Shown one piece after another: positions 10,833-21,190 of a DNA stretch of 64,000 nt. This stretch comes from Perognathus longimembris pacificus (Eukaryota > Chordata > Mammalia > Rodentia > Heteromyidae). The stretch covers positions 12,173,606-12,237,605 of the forward strand of contig NC_063181.1 in the NCBI RefSeq assembly GCF_023159225.1, given 5' to 3'. The stretch's first letter is position 1, and each line of letters opens with the position of its first letter. The notes beneath the pieces are model-generated. The model saw only the letters and a program-made list of their open reading frames with translations. It ran no database searches and was not told the origin of the DNA. The position numbers were made by a program, and so were the translations under genes.

Positions 10833-11476
10833 AAACTACTTTATATTGCTGTCTGATCGTTGTTTGTTTCTTTTTAATGAAGATGCTGACAGCTTGCGTA
10901 CTGTTATTTGGCACTGCTGTTGGAGCAAGGAGAAGCTAATAGAGATTAAAGATATTTTTCACTTATTGAAAAGTAGCAGGTGCTCCCTAAGGCTTCCAAA
11001 ATCATTTAGAAACCATGTCCTCTGAAGATCCACAGTCCTGAAAATCACAGTGTGGTAACCTTATATCTAGCAGAAACATCGATGACATATTCCGGTGCTC
11101 TGTGGCATGCTGTACGTGCACTGGACTAGGAAACAGGAAGCCTTCACTTTTGTTCCATGTCATCAGGACCTGCACCTCTCTGATCTCAGATCAATCACCA
11201 GTTGATTGTTAAGGTCCCTTTCAACCACAAAATGTTACCAGTGTTTTCGTGCTTATACAACCTACCTGTGGGATTTGAGAATTACCTATCTAGCACCACA
11301 TCTGCTCACCACCTCCATGGCAAAAGAAGGCAGAGACAACAAGTCTATAATCACCCCACTATTACTCCACTGGTGACTCACAAATGTGAAATTATCTGGC
11401 CAAGGAGAAAAAAGAGGAGATTCTCTAATCCCCAAGTGACACTTCTCCACCAATAGATCCCATAGAAATTGGATCT
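10833..11476. other. No recognised feature
   Basis: Apparently unique sequence. The 84-codon open stretch at 11202-11456 has no supporting signal. Confidence 0.5.
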
Positions 11477-11554
11477 ATTTTCTTTCTTTCTCTCTTTCTT
11501 TCTCTCTTTCTTTTTCTCTTTCTTTCTCTCTTTCTTTCTCTCTTTCTTTCTTTT
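11477..11554 (-). repeat. (CTTT/CTCTTT)n polypyrimidine tract
   Basis: About 78 bp of pure C/T in a 12- to 14-bp higher-order pattern of 'tttctctctttctttc'. It lies at the 3'-tail side of the minus-strand tRNA-like SINE that follows, so it is likely an expanded A-rich tail. Confidence 0.92.
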
Positions 11555-11641
11555 TTGGTCTGAGACCTGGACTCAAACTCGATATCTGTTGCTTTCGGTA
11601 GTGGCTAGTGGATCTACCAACTGAACCAGACCTCCAACCTC
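11555..11641 (-). mobile_element. tRNA-like ~84-bp SINE (third family), copy 1
   Basis: The reverse complement reads 'ggttggaggtctggttcagt' with an A-box match (TGGTTCAGTTG), then 'gagtttgagtccaggtctca' and an end in 'agacc'. It shares start and end with copies at 41103 and 54428 but is unlike ID or Geo. The family name is unknown to me. Confidence 0.7.
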
Positions 11642-11917
11642 AATGGAATTATTTTCAAGGCAACTTCACAAGCAGCAGTGAAAAGGAGGTTAGGGAAAGA
11701 TGTAATTATTAACATACATACATATTGCATATAATATGTATAATATACTGGCTAAGAAACTTGACTGAAAATTTTGATTTCTCAGTCCTATAAAAATGAA
11801 ATCTGCAAATCATGTGCATGAAATAACTTCTGATCTAATGCCATTAAATAATTCTCAAATAAGCTGATCATAATTTTCCATTTCCAACTAGGTTTTTAAA
11901 AATAGAAAAGAAAAATA

Positions 11918-12122
11918 AGGCTAGGTATGATGGTTCATTCCAGTAATCCCAGCTATGTGCGAAACAAGAATAGGAAGACCTAAGTCTAAATCCAGCCCCA
12001 GGGCTAAAACAGGAGATCCTAACTGAAAAGGAACAAAACTCAAAAGAGCTTGGGTCACAGCTCAGGTGGCCGAGCTCTGACATAGCAAGTGTGAGCCCTG
12101 AGTTTACATTCCAGTACAAGTA
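11918..12122 (+). mobile_element. Old 7SL-head + ID-tail dimeric SINE
   Basis: The head has 'ggctaggtatgatggttcat' and 'agtaatcccagctatgtgcg'. The right half, starting at 'gcttgggtcacagctcaggt' and ending 'tgagtttacattccagtaca', is a diverged ID-like tRNA module. The same layout appears at 58455 and 19650. Confidence 0.75.
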
Positions 12123-12279
12123 GGGGAGGAAATATGGTGAGCGATCTAGCAACAAGCTTAACTGGATGTTGAAGATACATTATTCTCAAGTATAGCATAT
12201 TGTTCCTGAATTCTACTCTAGGATTATACAGAATACAGAATGATTTTGTTTTGTTTGCAGGCTTATGTTATCTTTTCTA

Positions 12280-12472
12280 GTTTGTGTTCTGTGGCAGGTT
12301 TACTTGCAGCCTGAAGTGCTCTGGGGAGGCGGCCTTCGGGAGGTGGAGCCCACTGAAAGGGAGGTGGTTGAAGTAGGGCCTTGAAGGAGATGGAGATGGT
12401 ACTGGGATCCCAGCCCCTCCTCCTGTCTCTCTCTCCATCCTGGCTGCCATGAGATAGGAAGCTAACCCAAGC

Positions 12473-12502
<30 letters not shown>
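12280..12502. other. Unclassified GC-rich block ending in T27
   Basis: A 195-bp block with 'ggaggtggagcccactgaaa' and 'ctgtctctctctccatcctg', followed by a 27-nt T run at about 12476-12502. The phrasing recalls old mammalian LTR or MaLR sequences, but I cannot place it. The T run could be the poly-A tail of an element on the other strand. Confidence 0.3.
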
Positions 12503-12503
<1 letters not shown>

Positions 12504-12565
12504 CTGTGAAGTACCTGATGATGGTAAAATGGTGATTCAAAGTATTAATTTAAATACCTGTGTGC

Positions 12566-12770
12566 TTCACCTTTTATGGCACTGGGGTTTGAACTCGGAG
12601 CCTCAGGCTTGCTAGACAAGGTATTCAACCTCGTAAGCCATTAACTCCTGTCCTTTGTACACAGGTTGTTGTTGAGCTAGGGTCTCACCCTCTGCCTTGA
12701 GGCATGCTTAGATTTTAGGTTTTCAGGCTTCCTATAGCAGGAGGACTGTTGTTTGATACCACACCCAGCT
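12566..12770 (-). mobile_element. Old 7SL-head + ID-tail dimeric SINE
   Basis: In antisense order, an ID-like tail comes first ('ggcactggggtttgaactcg'), then a diverged 7SL-like head ('gagctagggtctcaccctct', ending 'taccacacccagct'). Confidence 0.6.
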
Positions 12771-13170
12771 TTTTCCCTTCTTCCTCTTGTGAATTCACAC
12801 CTCAGCCTCACCCTGGGCTTCCCTGAAATTTTGAACCTCCCAATATCAGCCTCCTAAGTAATCAGGATTACAACTATAATATTAATAATATACAACTATA
12901 ATATAAATATTAAAACATTAATGGGGCTGGGAATATGGCCTAGTGGCAATAGTGCTTGCCTCGTATACATGAAGCCCAGGGTTCAATTCCCCAGCACCAC
13001 ATATATAGAAAATGGCCAGAAGTGGCGCTGTGGCTCAAGTGGCAGAGTGATAGCCTTGAGCAAAGAGAAGCCAGGGACAGTGCTCAGGCCCTGAGTCCAA
13101 GGCCCAGGACTGGCAAAAAAAAAAAAAAGAAAAAACCTTAAGCCACCAGCACCCAGCTTAATTTTTTTTT
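12771..13170 (-). mobile_element. Diverged 7SL/B1-like monomer, interrupted
   Basis: Antisense B1/Alu-like text ('atcagcctcctaagtaatca', 'ggattacaac') runs to about 12920 and resumes after the IDL-Geo insertion as 'aagccaccagcacccagctt', the usual B1 5' end. An AT-rich patch lies just before the insertion. Confidence 0.55.
12924..13137 (+). mobile_element. IDL-Geo SINE nested in a B1-like element
   Basis: Complete dimer: 'gggctgggaatatggcctag', then 'gccagaagtggcgctgtggc', then 'cccaggactggc' and an A-tail. A near-match ('aaacattaa' before, 'aaaccttaa' after) is probably the target duplication with one mismatch. Confidence 0.93.
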
Positions 13171-15060
13171 TGTTTAACCAACATTCATTTCTTACAAACA
13201 TTTCTATCATGTTTCTGACTCTTTGCATAACATCAGTTTTAACTCTGGCTTCAATCATTTGAGTTTTCTCAAGGAATGTTTAACAGTTTGAATTTATCAG
13301 CCTGAACGCAGGAACCACAAGAACGGATAAAATATTGTCCCCTCGCCACAGGCCTGGATCACAGAACCGAGGTATGTGTGAACAAGACACATGAGACAGC
13401 TGAAACAAGAGCTATTATTCCCATGGTTAGAGCCCTGTGGATACCTTGATTCCATGCTCGTTCTCTGCAGTGGTCTGTTTAATCAGCAGATGGGATGACT
13501 TCAACCTCGGAGTTCACACCATCACCCAATCCCTTCCTGGAGGAGTGAGAAAGACCTTCTGAGCGTGGACTTCTTCCCGAGGGGGGAAGCATCCATCTGA
13601 GCATATTTTTTTCCTACAGTAACCAATTGTACAATAATTGGTAGATGGGTTGCATACAGACTACCTACAAAGACTCAAAATAACTTTGTCAGTTTTCAGA
13701 TGGGTTTTTCCTCTTCCTTTTGAGACTGTAAGTGATACCCTCCACAGAAGGTTCGCAGAAGGCTAACACAGCTCATGATCCGAGCCAAGGTACCATTGTT
13801 AAGTAAGATTATTTCTGCAGGTCAGAAAATCTCATTTGATTATCTCCTCCTGGGGTCATTCTGTTCTGCGTCCATGTTTTCACAAGCGGAACATGCCCAA
13901 AGAGATTCTAAAGCACAGTTCCTTGGAGATGAGGTGGTCCATGGAAGGCTGGTGATTAATGAGTTTGAGCAGGCTCACTAAAAAGAATTGTACTAAATGG
14001 AGCATCTTACCATCTACAAATGGGGAGTCATTGTGCTGGAGGTGGTGGTTAAGAGTCAAAAGGAATCAAACTATTTTAGCTAAAATTTCAGACACCTGAA
14101 AAATAGAACTGCCTTTTCAAAAGTATAAATAGAGTCATGGTATCTCTACCAAGAAAACATGCTCATTTGAGTGATCATGCAGGAGTCTACTGAAGCACTA
14201 ATATTCTTAAATGTTTTGAAAGTGTTTCTTGACTTTGTGCCCAGGTGCAATGTGGACACAAAGGGGAGACCCTGGCTTCTTTGCTAGCTTAACCAGAACC
14301 CCTTCATCTCCTCAAATGTTGTCCAGATCCAGGGATTCTGCTGATTTCAAAGGAAATTTTCATCTGCAAGCCAGACCGAAATGGTAGAGGGACAAAGAGG
14401 ATGAATTGAACCCTCTGAGAATCAAATATTTTCAGCAAGATGCAAGATAATGGATTTTTTTCCCCTTCAAGAAGAATGGTATTTCCTCGTTGTTTATTCT
14501 CACACACATAATGCACCATCCCTGTTCCTACAGAGAAGAGTCTTGAATATGTCTCTTTTCTAAATAAGCACACACAGAAAGGTTGTGGTTTCCCTAGCAA
14601 CAGATGACTTCTTTCTGTATTTTTTTCTTATTTTGGAGGAAAAAAAAAAAGAGGAAGACTGGCTTTATAAAGAGACTTTCATCCTAGGTAATGAAGCATT
14701 TTGTGGTCAAATTGTCACCCTGCCCTGGGAAAGTAGATAAATAGCACCCTCTCCCCCGTACAGATGGGGGAAAGGCATCTGGAAGAAACGTCAGCAACAG
14801 GAAAGTTGGCCTGCTGTGCTCTCCCACGAACTCCCTTTACCTTTACAGCAGTCCTGTGAGAAATGCTTCTAAAGGGGACAATGAGGACACCCCCAAAATC
14901 CACACCACTGTATGATCCCCACCTCTCCACTGTGCACAGCATAAGTGACTTGCTCAAACTAACAGAATATAGAAAATGCGGCAGCATAGCACTTCTTTGA
15001 TTAGTTTATGTTTTATAACACCCTACCAGGGTACACTGAAGAACTCCCAACTGCCCTTCA
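13171..15060. other. No recognised feature
   Basis: Nearly 1.9 kb of mostly unique-looking sequence. It contains a short palindromic motif, CCAATT-gtacaat-AATTGG, at about 13622-13640. The open stretches at 13775-13981 plus, 14304-14600 minus and 14715-14987 minus lack any recognisable domain or splice context. Confidence 0.45.
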
Positions 15061-15069
15061 AGAAGCGAG

Positions 15070-15285
15070 CAATGCTGGGTGCCAGGGGCTCATGACTTTA
15101 ATCTGACTGCCTGAGAGGCCGAAGTCTGAGTATTGTGGTTCAAAGCCATCCCAAGCAAACAAATCTGAGAAACTCTCATTGCCAATTAACCAGCACAAAG
15201 CCAGAAGTGGAGTTGTGGCTCAAATGGTAGGTCAACAATTTTGAACATAAGGCACTGAGTTCAAGCCCCACTACTGACACAGACA
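15070..15285 (+). mobile_element. 7SL-head + Geo-tail SINE
   Basis: The head is 'gggtgccaggggctcatgac' ... 'gaaactctcattgccaatta'. The Geo tail is 'ccagaagtggagttgtggct' ... 'gagttcaagccccactactg'. The 3' tail grades into a purine array. Confidence 0.9.
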
Positions 15286-15299
15286 CATTCACACAGAGG

Positions 15300-15330
15300 C
15301 AAGGGAAGAGGAGGATGAGGAGGATGAGGA

Positions 15331-15363
<33 letters not shown>

Positions 15364-15390
15364 GGAGGAGGAGGAGGAGGAGGAGGAGGC
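15300..15390 (+). repeat. (GGA)n polypurine microsatellite
   Basis: GAGGAT/GAGGA units pass into about 15 perfect GGA units. It directly follows the SINE tail and lies 60 bp upstream of the LTR. The overlapping minus-strand frame encodes poly-leucine and is an artefact. Confidence 0.95.
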
Positions 15391-15452
15391 CAACAACTCT
15401 ATTGTGCGCATATGAAAAGAACCATGCGGGAGGTCTCTGAGGAAGGAGCCAC

Positions 15453-16056
15453 TGTAGAGCCAAAGTGAAGGACCAGAGTAACTCCATCTTGTACTAAGAC
15501 CCCATTCTGTACCTGACTGACCTTACTGTAAGCCCTAAAGACCATAAAACACCCTGGGACAGAGAGTTCTCAGAAAAACCATAAACACCCATAATAGTAA
15601 CCGGCAGAGAAGAAAAACAAGTTTTGAAGTTACTCCAGAACTCCCCCAGCCAGGTGTGGTTTCCAGTATCTAATTAAAACCCTTCAGCTGTGCAAGTATC
15701 TCCCTTGCTACACCCCTATGGCTTAACCAATCAATTTTAAATGCGTTGGTCCCTTGATCTGACCAATGACCCTTTCCAGATTCCTTCCCAAATGCATCAA
15801 ACATGCTTTAGAATTATTTTATAATTTTCCCCCGGTGTGTGTTGATTGTTAAAAGATGCTATGATGTATACTAAGTCCCTGCCTTCCCCAAAGAATGGAT
15901 AAAACAGCTGGAAGCCCTAGGCTCAGGGCCTCTTAGCATCACCAATTTACTGAGTGTGCGGAGGACCGAAGTAGCTCGAAATAAATGCCCTTTTTGCTGC
16001 TTGCATTGGTCTTGGTCTCTGGTGGTCTCTTGGGGGATCCGAATTCAAGCATTTCA
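15453..16056 (+). mobile_element. Solo LTR of a gammaretrovirus-like ERV (ERV1 class)
   Basis: A 604-bp unit starts TG and ends CA, flanked by the 4-bp duplication CCAC (15449-15452 and 16057-16060), the size typical of gammaretroviral integration. Inside are a CCAAT motif near 15770, a TATA-like 'gataaaac' at about 15898, a poly-A signal AATAAA at 15980-15985 and a following GT-rich stretch 'ggtcttggtctctggtggtc', giving a U3-R-U5 order on the plus strand. No internal retroviral genes or second LTR are nearby, so it is the scar of LTR-LTR recombination. Confidence 0.88.
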
Positions 16057-16060
16057 CCAC

Positions 16061-16384
16061 CTCTCCCACACCAGGCAAGAAACCAGGAAATTAATTTTTC
16101 AAACCACTTGGAAGAAGACTCAAAGCTCTAGGAAGTATGAAGGCCAGCAACACCATGATAGTATTCAGTGGATCTGAACAAAGAAGTCAGTGTCCAGACC
16201 CCTTAGAAACTTAGACAATAAATAGGTTGTGCGACACTAAGATGGTTATGCAGCAAAATATAGTTAGTACATGTAGTTGGAGAATGAAAATATAGTGCAG
16301 GTAAATTGAGGATATGCTTTTTTGGGAGAGTGATTTTTTTTTTTTTAGCATTTCAAGGTCTTCAGTTTGATTTGTAGAGCTGCA
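16061..16384. other. No recognised feature
   Basis: About 320 bp between the LTR and a purine tract, with a T12 run near 16336. Confidence 0.5.
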
Positions 16385-16535
16385 AAAAAGGAAGAGGAGA
16401 AAGAAGGAAAAAGAAGACAGGTGTGAGGGAGGAGAGAAGGTGGAGAAAAAGGAGAAGGAAGAAGAGGAGGAGGAAGAAAAAAGTCAAAGGAAGAGGAAGA
16501 GGAGGAGGAGAAGGAGAAGAAAGAGAAGGTGAAGC
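16385..16535 (+). repeat. Long polypurine tract
   Basis: About 150 bp almost entirely A and G, built of AAGGA/GAGGA units. It immediately precedes an L1 3' end on the same strand, so it may be the expanded polypurine part of that L1 3' UTR. Confidence 0.85.
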
Positions 16536-16765
16536 AATCCAGCAGTGATACCCACTAGACACTATATCCAAAATGAACTATACAATTTGGGTAGTCAGGA
16601 GCCCTGGAGGGGAAAAACTAGGAGAACATGAGGGAGGAGGTGACACTATACAAAAAAGAAATGTACTCATTCCCTGACCTATGTAACTGTAATTCCTCTG
16701 GACCTTTACAAAATAAAGATTAAATAAAATAAAGATTAAAAATAACAAAATAAAGATTAAAATTA
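16536..16765 (+). mobile_element. L1 3'-UTR fragment with tandem A-rich tail
   Basis: 'gatacccactagacactata' leads to a G-rich stretch, then 'ggaggaggtgacactataca', 'aagaaatgtactcattccct' and 'aataaagattaaa'. The tail repeats an AATAAAGATTAAA-like unit three times. It is most like the copy at 40.1 kb. Confidence 0.75.
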
Positions 16766-16901
16766 CAAATTAAGTGCTCAGATGATTAAGTGTTCTGTCC
16801 AATGTAATTCCAAAGAGATAATGAAAATAAAGTCAAAGTTTCTAAACAAACAAACATATAAACAACAAATTTTGGCTTTCTTTTAGTCTGAGTAAACATG
16901 T

Positions 16902-17108
16902 ACTTTTTTTTTCTTTTTGCCAGTCCTGGGGCTTGAACTCAGGGCCTGAGCACTGTCCCTGGCTTTTTGCTCAAGGTTAGCACTCTGCCAAGTACTTGAG
17001 CCACGGCACCACTTCCGGCCATTTTCTATATATGTGGTGCTGGGAATCAAACCCAGGGCTTCATGTATATGAGGCAAGTACTCTTGCCACTAGGCCATAT
17101 TCCCAGCC
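16902..17108 (-). mobile_element. IDL-Geo SINE
   Basis: Complete reverse-complement dimer, from 'gccagtcctggggcttgaac' to 'ggccatattcccagccc'. Its Geo half keeps the older 'gagttcaagccccagg' form. A probable decayed duplication is 'aaacatgtac' before and 'aaacgtgcac' after. Confidence 0.93.
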
Positions 17109-17109
17109 C

Positions 17110-18476
17110 TAAACGTGCACTCTTTATCACATGGTTTAAACATCTATGTCGGGAGGCTTTCTCGGGGTTAAATATTGCTCCTTTCATATATCCTTCATAT
17201 GTAAAGGAAGTTAACAGGTCACATCCTCCTGATCAGGAATTGCTTCTTTGGGATAGAAGGGACTCAAAGCAGTAAGCTGGGGAACAGACAAGGTTGGAGA
17301 TAAGGTCAAGAGATGGAGGTGTGGGGGACACCAAGACACTGTTGCCTGATTCTCCCCACTAGCTCAAAGCTGGCACCGGCTATACCAACTCCATCACCCT
17401 CAATTCTGCCGGTGGGGCCATACCACTATCAACCCAGGCTGAGTGCAAACCCAGTGTGTTCAGTTACCTTCATAACACCAAGCACATTCATAAAAGAAAC
17501 AGCATGAGGCAAAACAGAGGTGGAAGCATAAGGCTTTTTGTTTTTCATGTCAGAAACATCAACCTGCCGTATGACTCAGGGAGAAAAGTAACAAATCAAA
17601 AACAAAATAAGCCAAGAATGTTCATGATTTTTAAACACTAGTTTCAAATGATCTTGAAATAAATGAGAAATCTGGAAAAGAGGAGATTTAGTAAGGGATA
17701 TGGGTATGGAGTCACTTATAAATTATGGTCTTTATTTTTGAAACAAAAGAAAAATAAAGAAAACCAAGCTTTGAGAAAATTCACAATTAATAAAAAAGGA
17801 GAAAGCCTGGCCTCTTAGAAAAAGGAACTAGTGACACTTGAACGCTAAGCTACTGTTGTGAAGCTTCTCCAAGTGTCTAATGTTCAGTGCTGAGCATGAG
17901 AGGCTAGGCAGTCAGACCACACAACAGGAATGGAGAAAGAAGGCAAAAATGTAATCTTGCATGCTCATGAATGATTTATTTGGTGGGAAGCCAAATCCAT
18001 TGGGATCTGCCCTTCTCTCAACTCTTACTAGTTGTAATGAACCTCACCATGTGAACTAAGTGTGAATAATGTAACTCTGCTGCTACCTAAGGCTTTATGA
18101 GTTGGGTTTTAATTGTATAGTGATTTCCCAGCAGTAGTAAAAGAGAAAGAAGGAGAAAAGAAGATAAAGAACAAACTTCTCTTTTAAAGGAAGCACAGCA
18201 CTTTTGCTGATCCAATTAAAGGAACTGAGTCTTTTCTAGCCACTGGGAAGAATTGTAGCTCTAGGAATGCCAAGAAAAGCAATGCAGAAGTAAAAAAAGA
18301 AAATCCAAATGTATTTACTTGGTATATATGCACCTAAATGTGCTTTCTCTTCACAGTTTCAATTTGAATGAGGATATTTGACATTTTACATAAAGTTGAC
18401 TAGTTTTTATGATCATTCAAAATTTCCCCTATCATTTAGAAAGTAGGAATGGGGGGGATTGTTTTTCTTTATTGGG
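17110..18476. other. No recognised feature
   Basis: Apparently unique AT-rich sequence. Open stretches at 17063-17641 partly overlap SINE sequence and show no coding features. Confidence 0.5.
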
Positions 18477-18477
18477 G

Positions 18478-18719
18478 GAGTTGGTGCTGAGCCTGGGCCT
18501 TAAACTCAGAACCTGGGCACTATCCCTAAGCTTTTTTTCTCAAACACTCTACTCACACTCTAACACTTGAGCCACAGCTCCACTTCCAGCATTTTTGTGA
18601 TTAGTTGGAGATATGAGTCCCACAGTTTTTTCTGCCCTGTCTAGGTTTGAACCATGATCCTCAGATCTCAGCCTACTGAGTATTTTAGGATTATAGGCAT
18701 AAGCCACCAGTGCCTGGCA
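18478..18719 (-). mobile_element. 7SL-head + Geo-tail SINE
   Basis: In antisense order: a Geo module with 'acacttgagccacagctcca', then a head with 'ggagatatgagtcccacagt' and 'ctcagcctactgagtatttt', ending 'gccaccagtgcctggc'. Confidence 0.9.
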
Positions 18720-19103
18720 AAAGGAAGAATATTTTATACACAAGCTAAAAAAAAAAAAACCTCATGTTTTCTCAATACTGCTCTAATAAATTAACTGCTT
18801 GAATAACAACAACAGGAGTTAACATTTAACTAATTTGTTGGTGCCAGACAATGTAACATATTAAAACCTATAGGACATTTTGAGAGAGTTAATTTGAGTT
18901 AATTTTATCTGTTAATGTGGCTGGGCCATCTTACCCACAAAGTTGATTAAACATTTTTCTGGATGTTTCTGTGAAAGTGATTTTGGCTGAAATTTACATT
19001 TCAATTAGTAGCCTTTGAGGAGAGCAAACTACCTTCCAATCAGCTCAAGGACTTATTTGATGAGAAATTAATGTCCACAGTATAAAAGTAACAAGAAACT
19101 CAG

Positions 19104-19297
19104 AGGAACAATGGCTTGTGCCTCTAATCTAACTACTCAAGATGCTGAGATCTGAGGATCTTGAACCAAAGTCTTAAAGACTCTATCTCCAATTTACCAG
19201 CAACACAACTGGACTGGAGGCATAGCTCAAGTGATAGAGTTCCAGCCGTGAAAGAAAAAGTCCAGGAAGGGCATGAGGCCCTTGTACTGACACAAAC

Positions 19298-19298
<1 letters not shown>
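19104..19298 (+). mobile_element. 7SL-head + Geo-tail SINE, diverged
   Basis: The head contains 'tctaatctaactactcaaga' and 'gactctatctccaatttacc'. The Geo-like tail contains 'ggcatagctcaagtgataga'. The 3' end leads into a CA array. Confidence 0.7.

Positions 19299-19345
<47 letters not shown>
19299..19345. repeat. (CA)n microsatellite at a SINE tail
   Basis: About 23 CA units with CG interruptions at the distal end, directly after the SINE tail. Confidence 0.95.
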
Positions 19346-19404
19346 AATAGGAAAAAAAATTCAAGTAAGCTGATTTTTTAAATCGGCAAGTGAGCTTATT
19401 AGAC

Positions 19405-19560
19405 ATTTTGAGGGACACCAGGAACTGAACTCGGGACCTTAGCACTTGTGAGGCAGGCATTGTACCATCTGAGGCATATGCCCAACCCTTTTCGCTTTAG
19501 CTTACATTGTAATTGAGTAGCTAGGATTACAGGCTTGCACTACCATGACTGACTTGGTTT
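19405..19560 (-). mobile_element. Old 7SL-head + ID-tail dimeric SINE
   Basis: Antisense ID-like text ('caggaactgaactcgggacc', 'gaggcaggcattgtacc') is followed by antisense B1-like text ('gagtagctaggattacaggc'). Confidence 0.65.
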
Positions 19561-19649
19561 TGTTGTTTGTTGTTTGGTTCGGTTTGTTTTTGGTTTTTAC
19601 TCTAGTCATTTCTCGAAAGATGATGTGTGACCCAGCGTCTTGAACAGTG

Positions 19650-19803
19650 TGGAAGCAGGAAAATTACACGTCTGAGGCCAGTCCCAACAAAATTAGTAAG
19701 ACCCCATCTCCAAAACACGGCTAAGCATAGGACTCAAGAGTTACAGCACTGGCCTACCATGCATGAGGCTGTGGACTCAATCTGAGAACGGAAAAAAGAA
19801 AAT
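19650..19803 (+). mobile_element. Old 7SL-head + ID-tail dimeric SINE, 5' truncated
   Basis: The end of a 7SL-like head ('aagaccccatctccaaaaca') passes into an ID-like module ('ggactcaagagttacagcac', 'gtggactcaatctgagaacg') and an A-rich tail. Confidence 0.6.
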
Positions 19804-19938
19804 AGGAGGTTTAAATGGCCAAGTTATATGAAAAAATACTTCATCTCAGTTACCAGGGAAATAAATGCACATCAGAACTACAGCAACATACCATCTCACC
19901 ACCTAGTTTAGTAGCTATTATTAAAATAATAATAATCA

Positions 19939-20150
19939 GGCTGGGAATATGGCCTAGTGGTAAAGGGCTCACTCACCTCATATACGTGAAGCCCTGGGTT
20001 CAATTCCTCAGCACCACATATATAGAAAAAGATGGAAGTGGCTCTGTGGCTCAAGTGGTAGAATGCTGGCCTTGAGCAAAAAGAAGCCAGGGACAGTGCT
20101 CAGGCCCTGAGTTCAAGCCCCAGGACTGGCAAAAAAAAAAAAAGAAAAAG
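19939..20150 (+). mobile_element. IDL-Geo SINE, older copy, inside L1
   Basis: Complete but diverged dimer ('ggctgggaatatggcctagt', 'gctctgtggctcaagtggta'). Its distal Geo retains 'tgagttcaagccccaggact', which matches a Pol III B box. L1 sequence resumes after the A-tail. Confidence 0.93.
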
Positions 20151-20507
20151 AAAATCATAATCATTATCATCACAATCACAACTGCTTCCAAGAAACTCTT
20201 GTGGGGGGAAAAAAAAACCCTCACTACTACTATGAGAATCTTTTACAGCAGTCATTATGGGAAAACAGCATAAAGGTTCCTCAGAAAACTAGAAATAGAA
20301 TTTAGATCATGGAACTAATTTATGATCAAGCAATCTACTAATGGAAACACAGACAGACCAGACAGACACACAGACAGATGAGTTAAAATCAATATCTCTA
20401 TGAATTAAAATCAATATAAATTACAATCAGTATTTACTGCAGCACTGCTTAGAATAGCCAAGATATAAAGTCTACCTTGGAATCCATCATCAGATAACTG
20501 GGTAAAG

Positions 20508-20655
20508 TAATATATATATGTATATATATACACATATATACATATATATTACATATTATATATCATAGGCTATCATATAACATTATATACTATATTACAA
20601 TATATTATAGTATATTATATATAATCTTACATGATATATTACATATTATTTATGT
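20508..20655. repeat. AT-rich TATA/TACA expansion
   Basis: About 150 bp of almost pure A/T (with occasional C and G) built of TATATA and TACATATTATAT units, lying within the L1 fragment. Confidence 0.9.
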
Positions 20656-21190
20656 ATTTACAGAAGACTATTCAGTCATAGAAATAACAATAGAATTATT
20701 CTGTCACTGGAGGCCACATGAATGGTACTGAAGAAGATTTTGTTAAGCAAAATAAGTCAGATATGTTCTCACAAATGAAAGAAAAATGCTGACCTCTTCT
20801 AATCCGAAGAAGAATCAGAGCATAAAATAGATATTACCCCAGGATAGAGAAGTAGGCAGACGGGTAGTGGAGGGAGGATGGTGAATGAGTACAAAGGGAG
20901 CAGTTGCGTAGGAAGAAGAACTTCTAATGTTCTGTGGCACAGAGAGATGAATATGAATGACAGAAATTAATTGACTATTTCAAACTAGCTAGCAGAGTGC
21001 ATTTTGAATGTCTCAACACACAATAAAAACAAGATCAGGGTGGTTTTTTTTAAGATTTTTATGATCTTTACAAAAAAGATCCTGCGTGAGATGATGGGTA
21101 TGCCAATTACACATCTTGTACACATGTCAAAATGTCACATGGTACCCAATAAATACATAAAAATTCAAAGTGTCAATTTAAAAAGTTAAC

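Larger units (their letters stand above)
19805..21190 (+). mobile_element. LINE-1, ORF2 3' end and 3' UTR, interrupted
   Basis: Text equivalent to the L1 ORF2 end ('agggaaataaatgcacatca', 'caacataccatctcaccacc', 'tgcagcactgcttagaatag', 'aataagtcagatatgttctc') is followed by an L1M-type 3' UTR ('tgtcaaaatgtcacatggta'). It is interrupted by an IDL-Geo at 19939-20150 and by an AT-repeat expansion at 20508-20655. All frames are broken. Confidence 0.85.

Noticed and set aside
15176..15487. Poly-leucine membrane-protein-like frame
   Set aside because: It is the antisense of the (GGA)n array.
15453..16177. Coding remnant of an endogenous retrovirus
   Set aside because: Only the LTR is present. No gag, pol or env-like text was found on either side, so the unit is called a solo LTR.
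20505..20660. Origin-like or scaffold-attachment AT tract
   Set aside because: It is a simple TATA/TACA expansion inside an L1 fragment, and nothing else supports a replication or attachment role.
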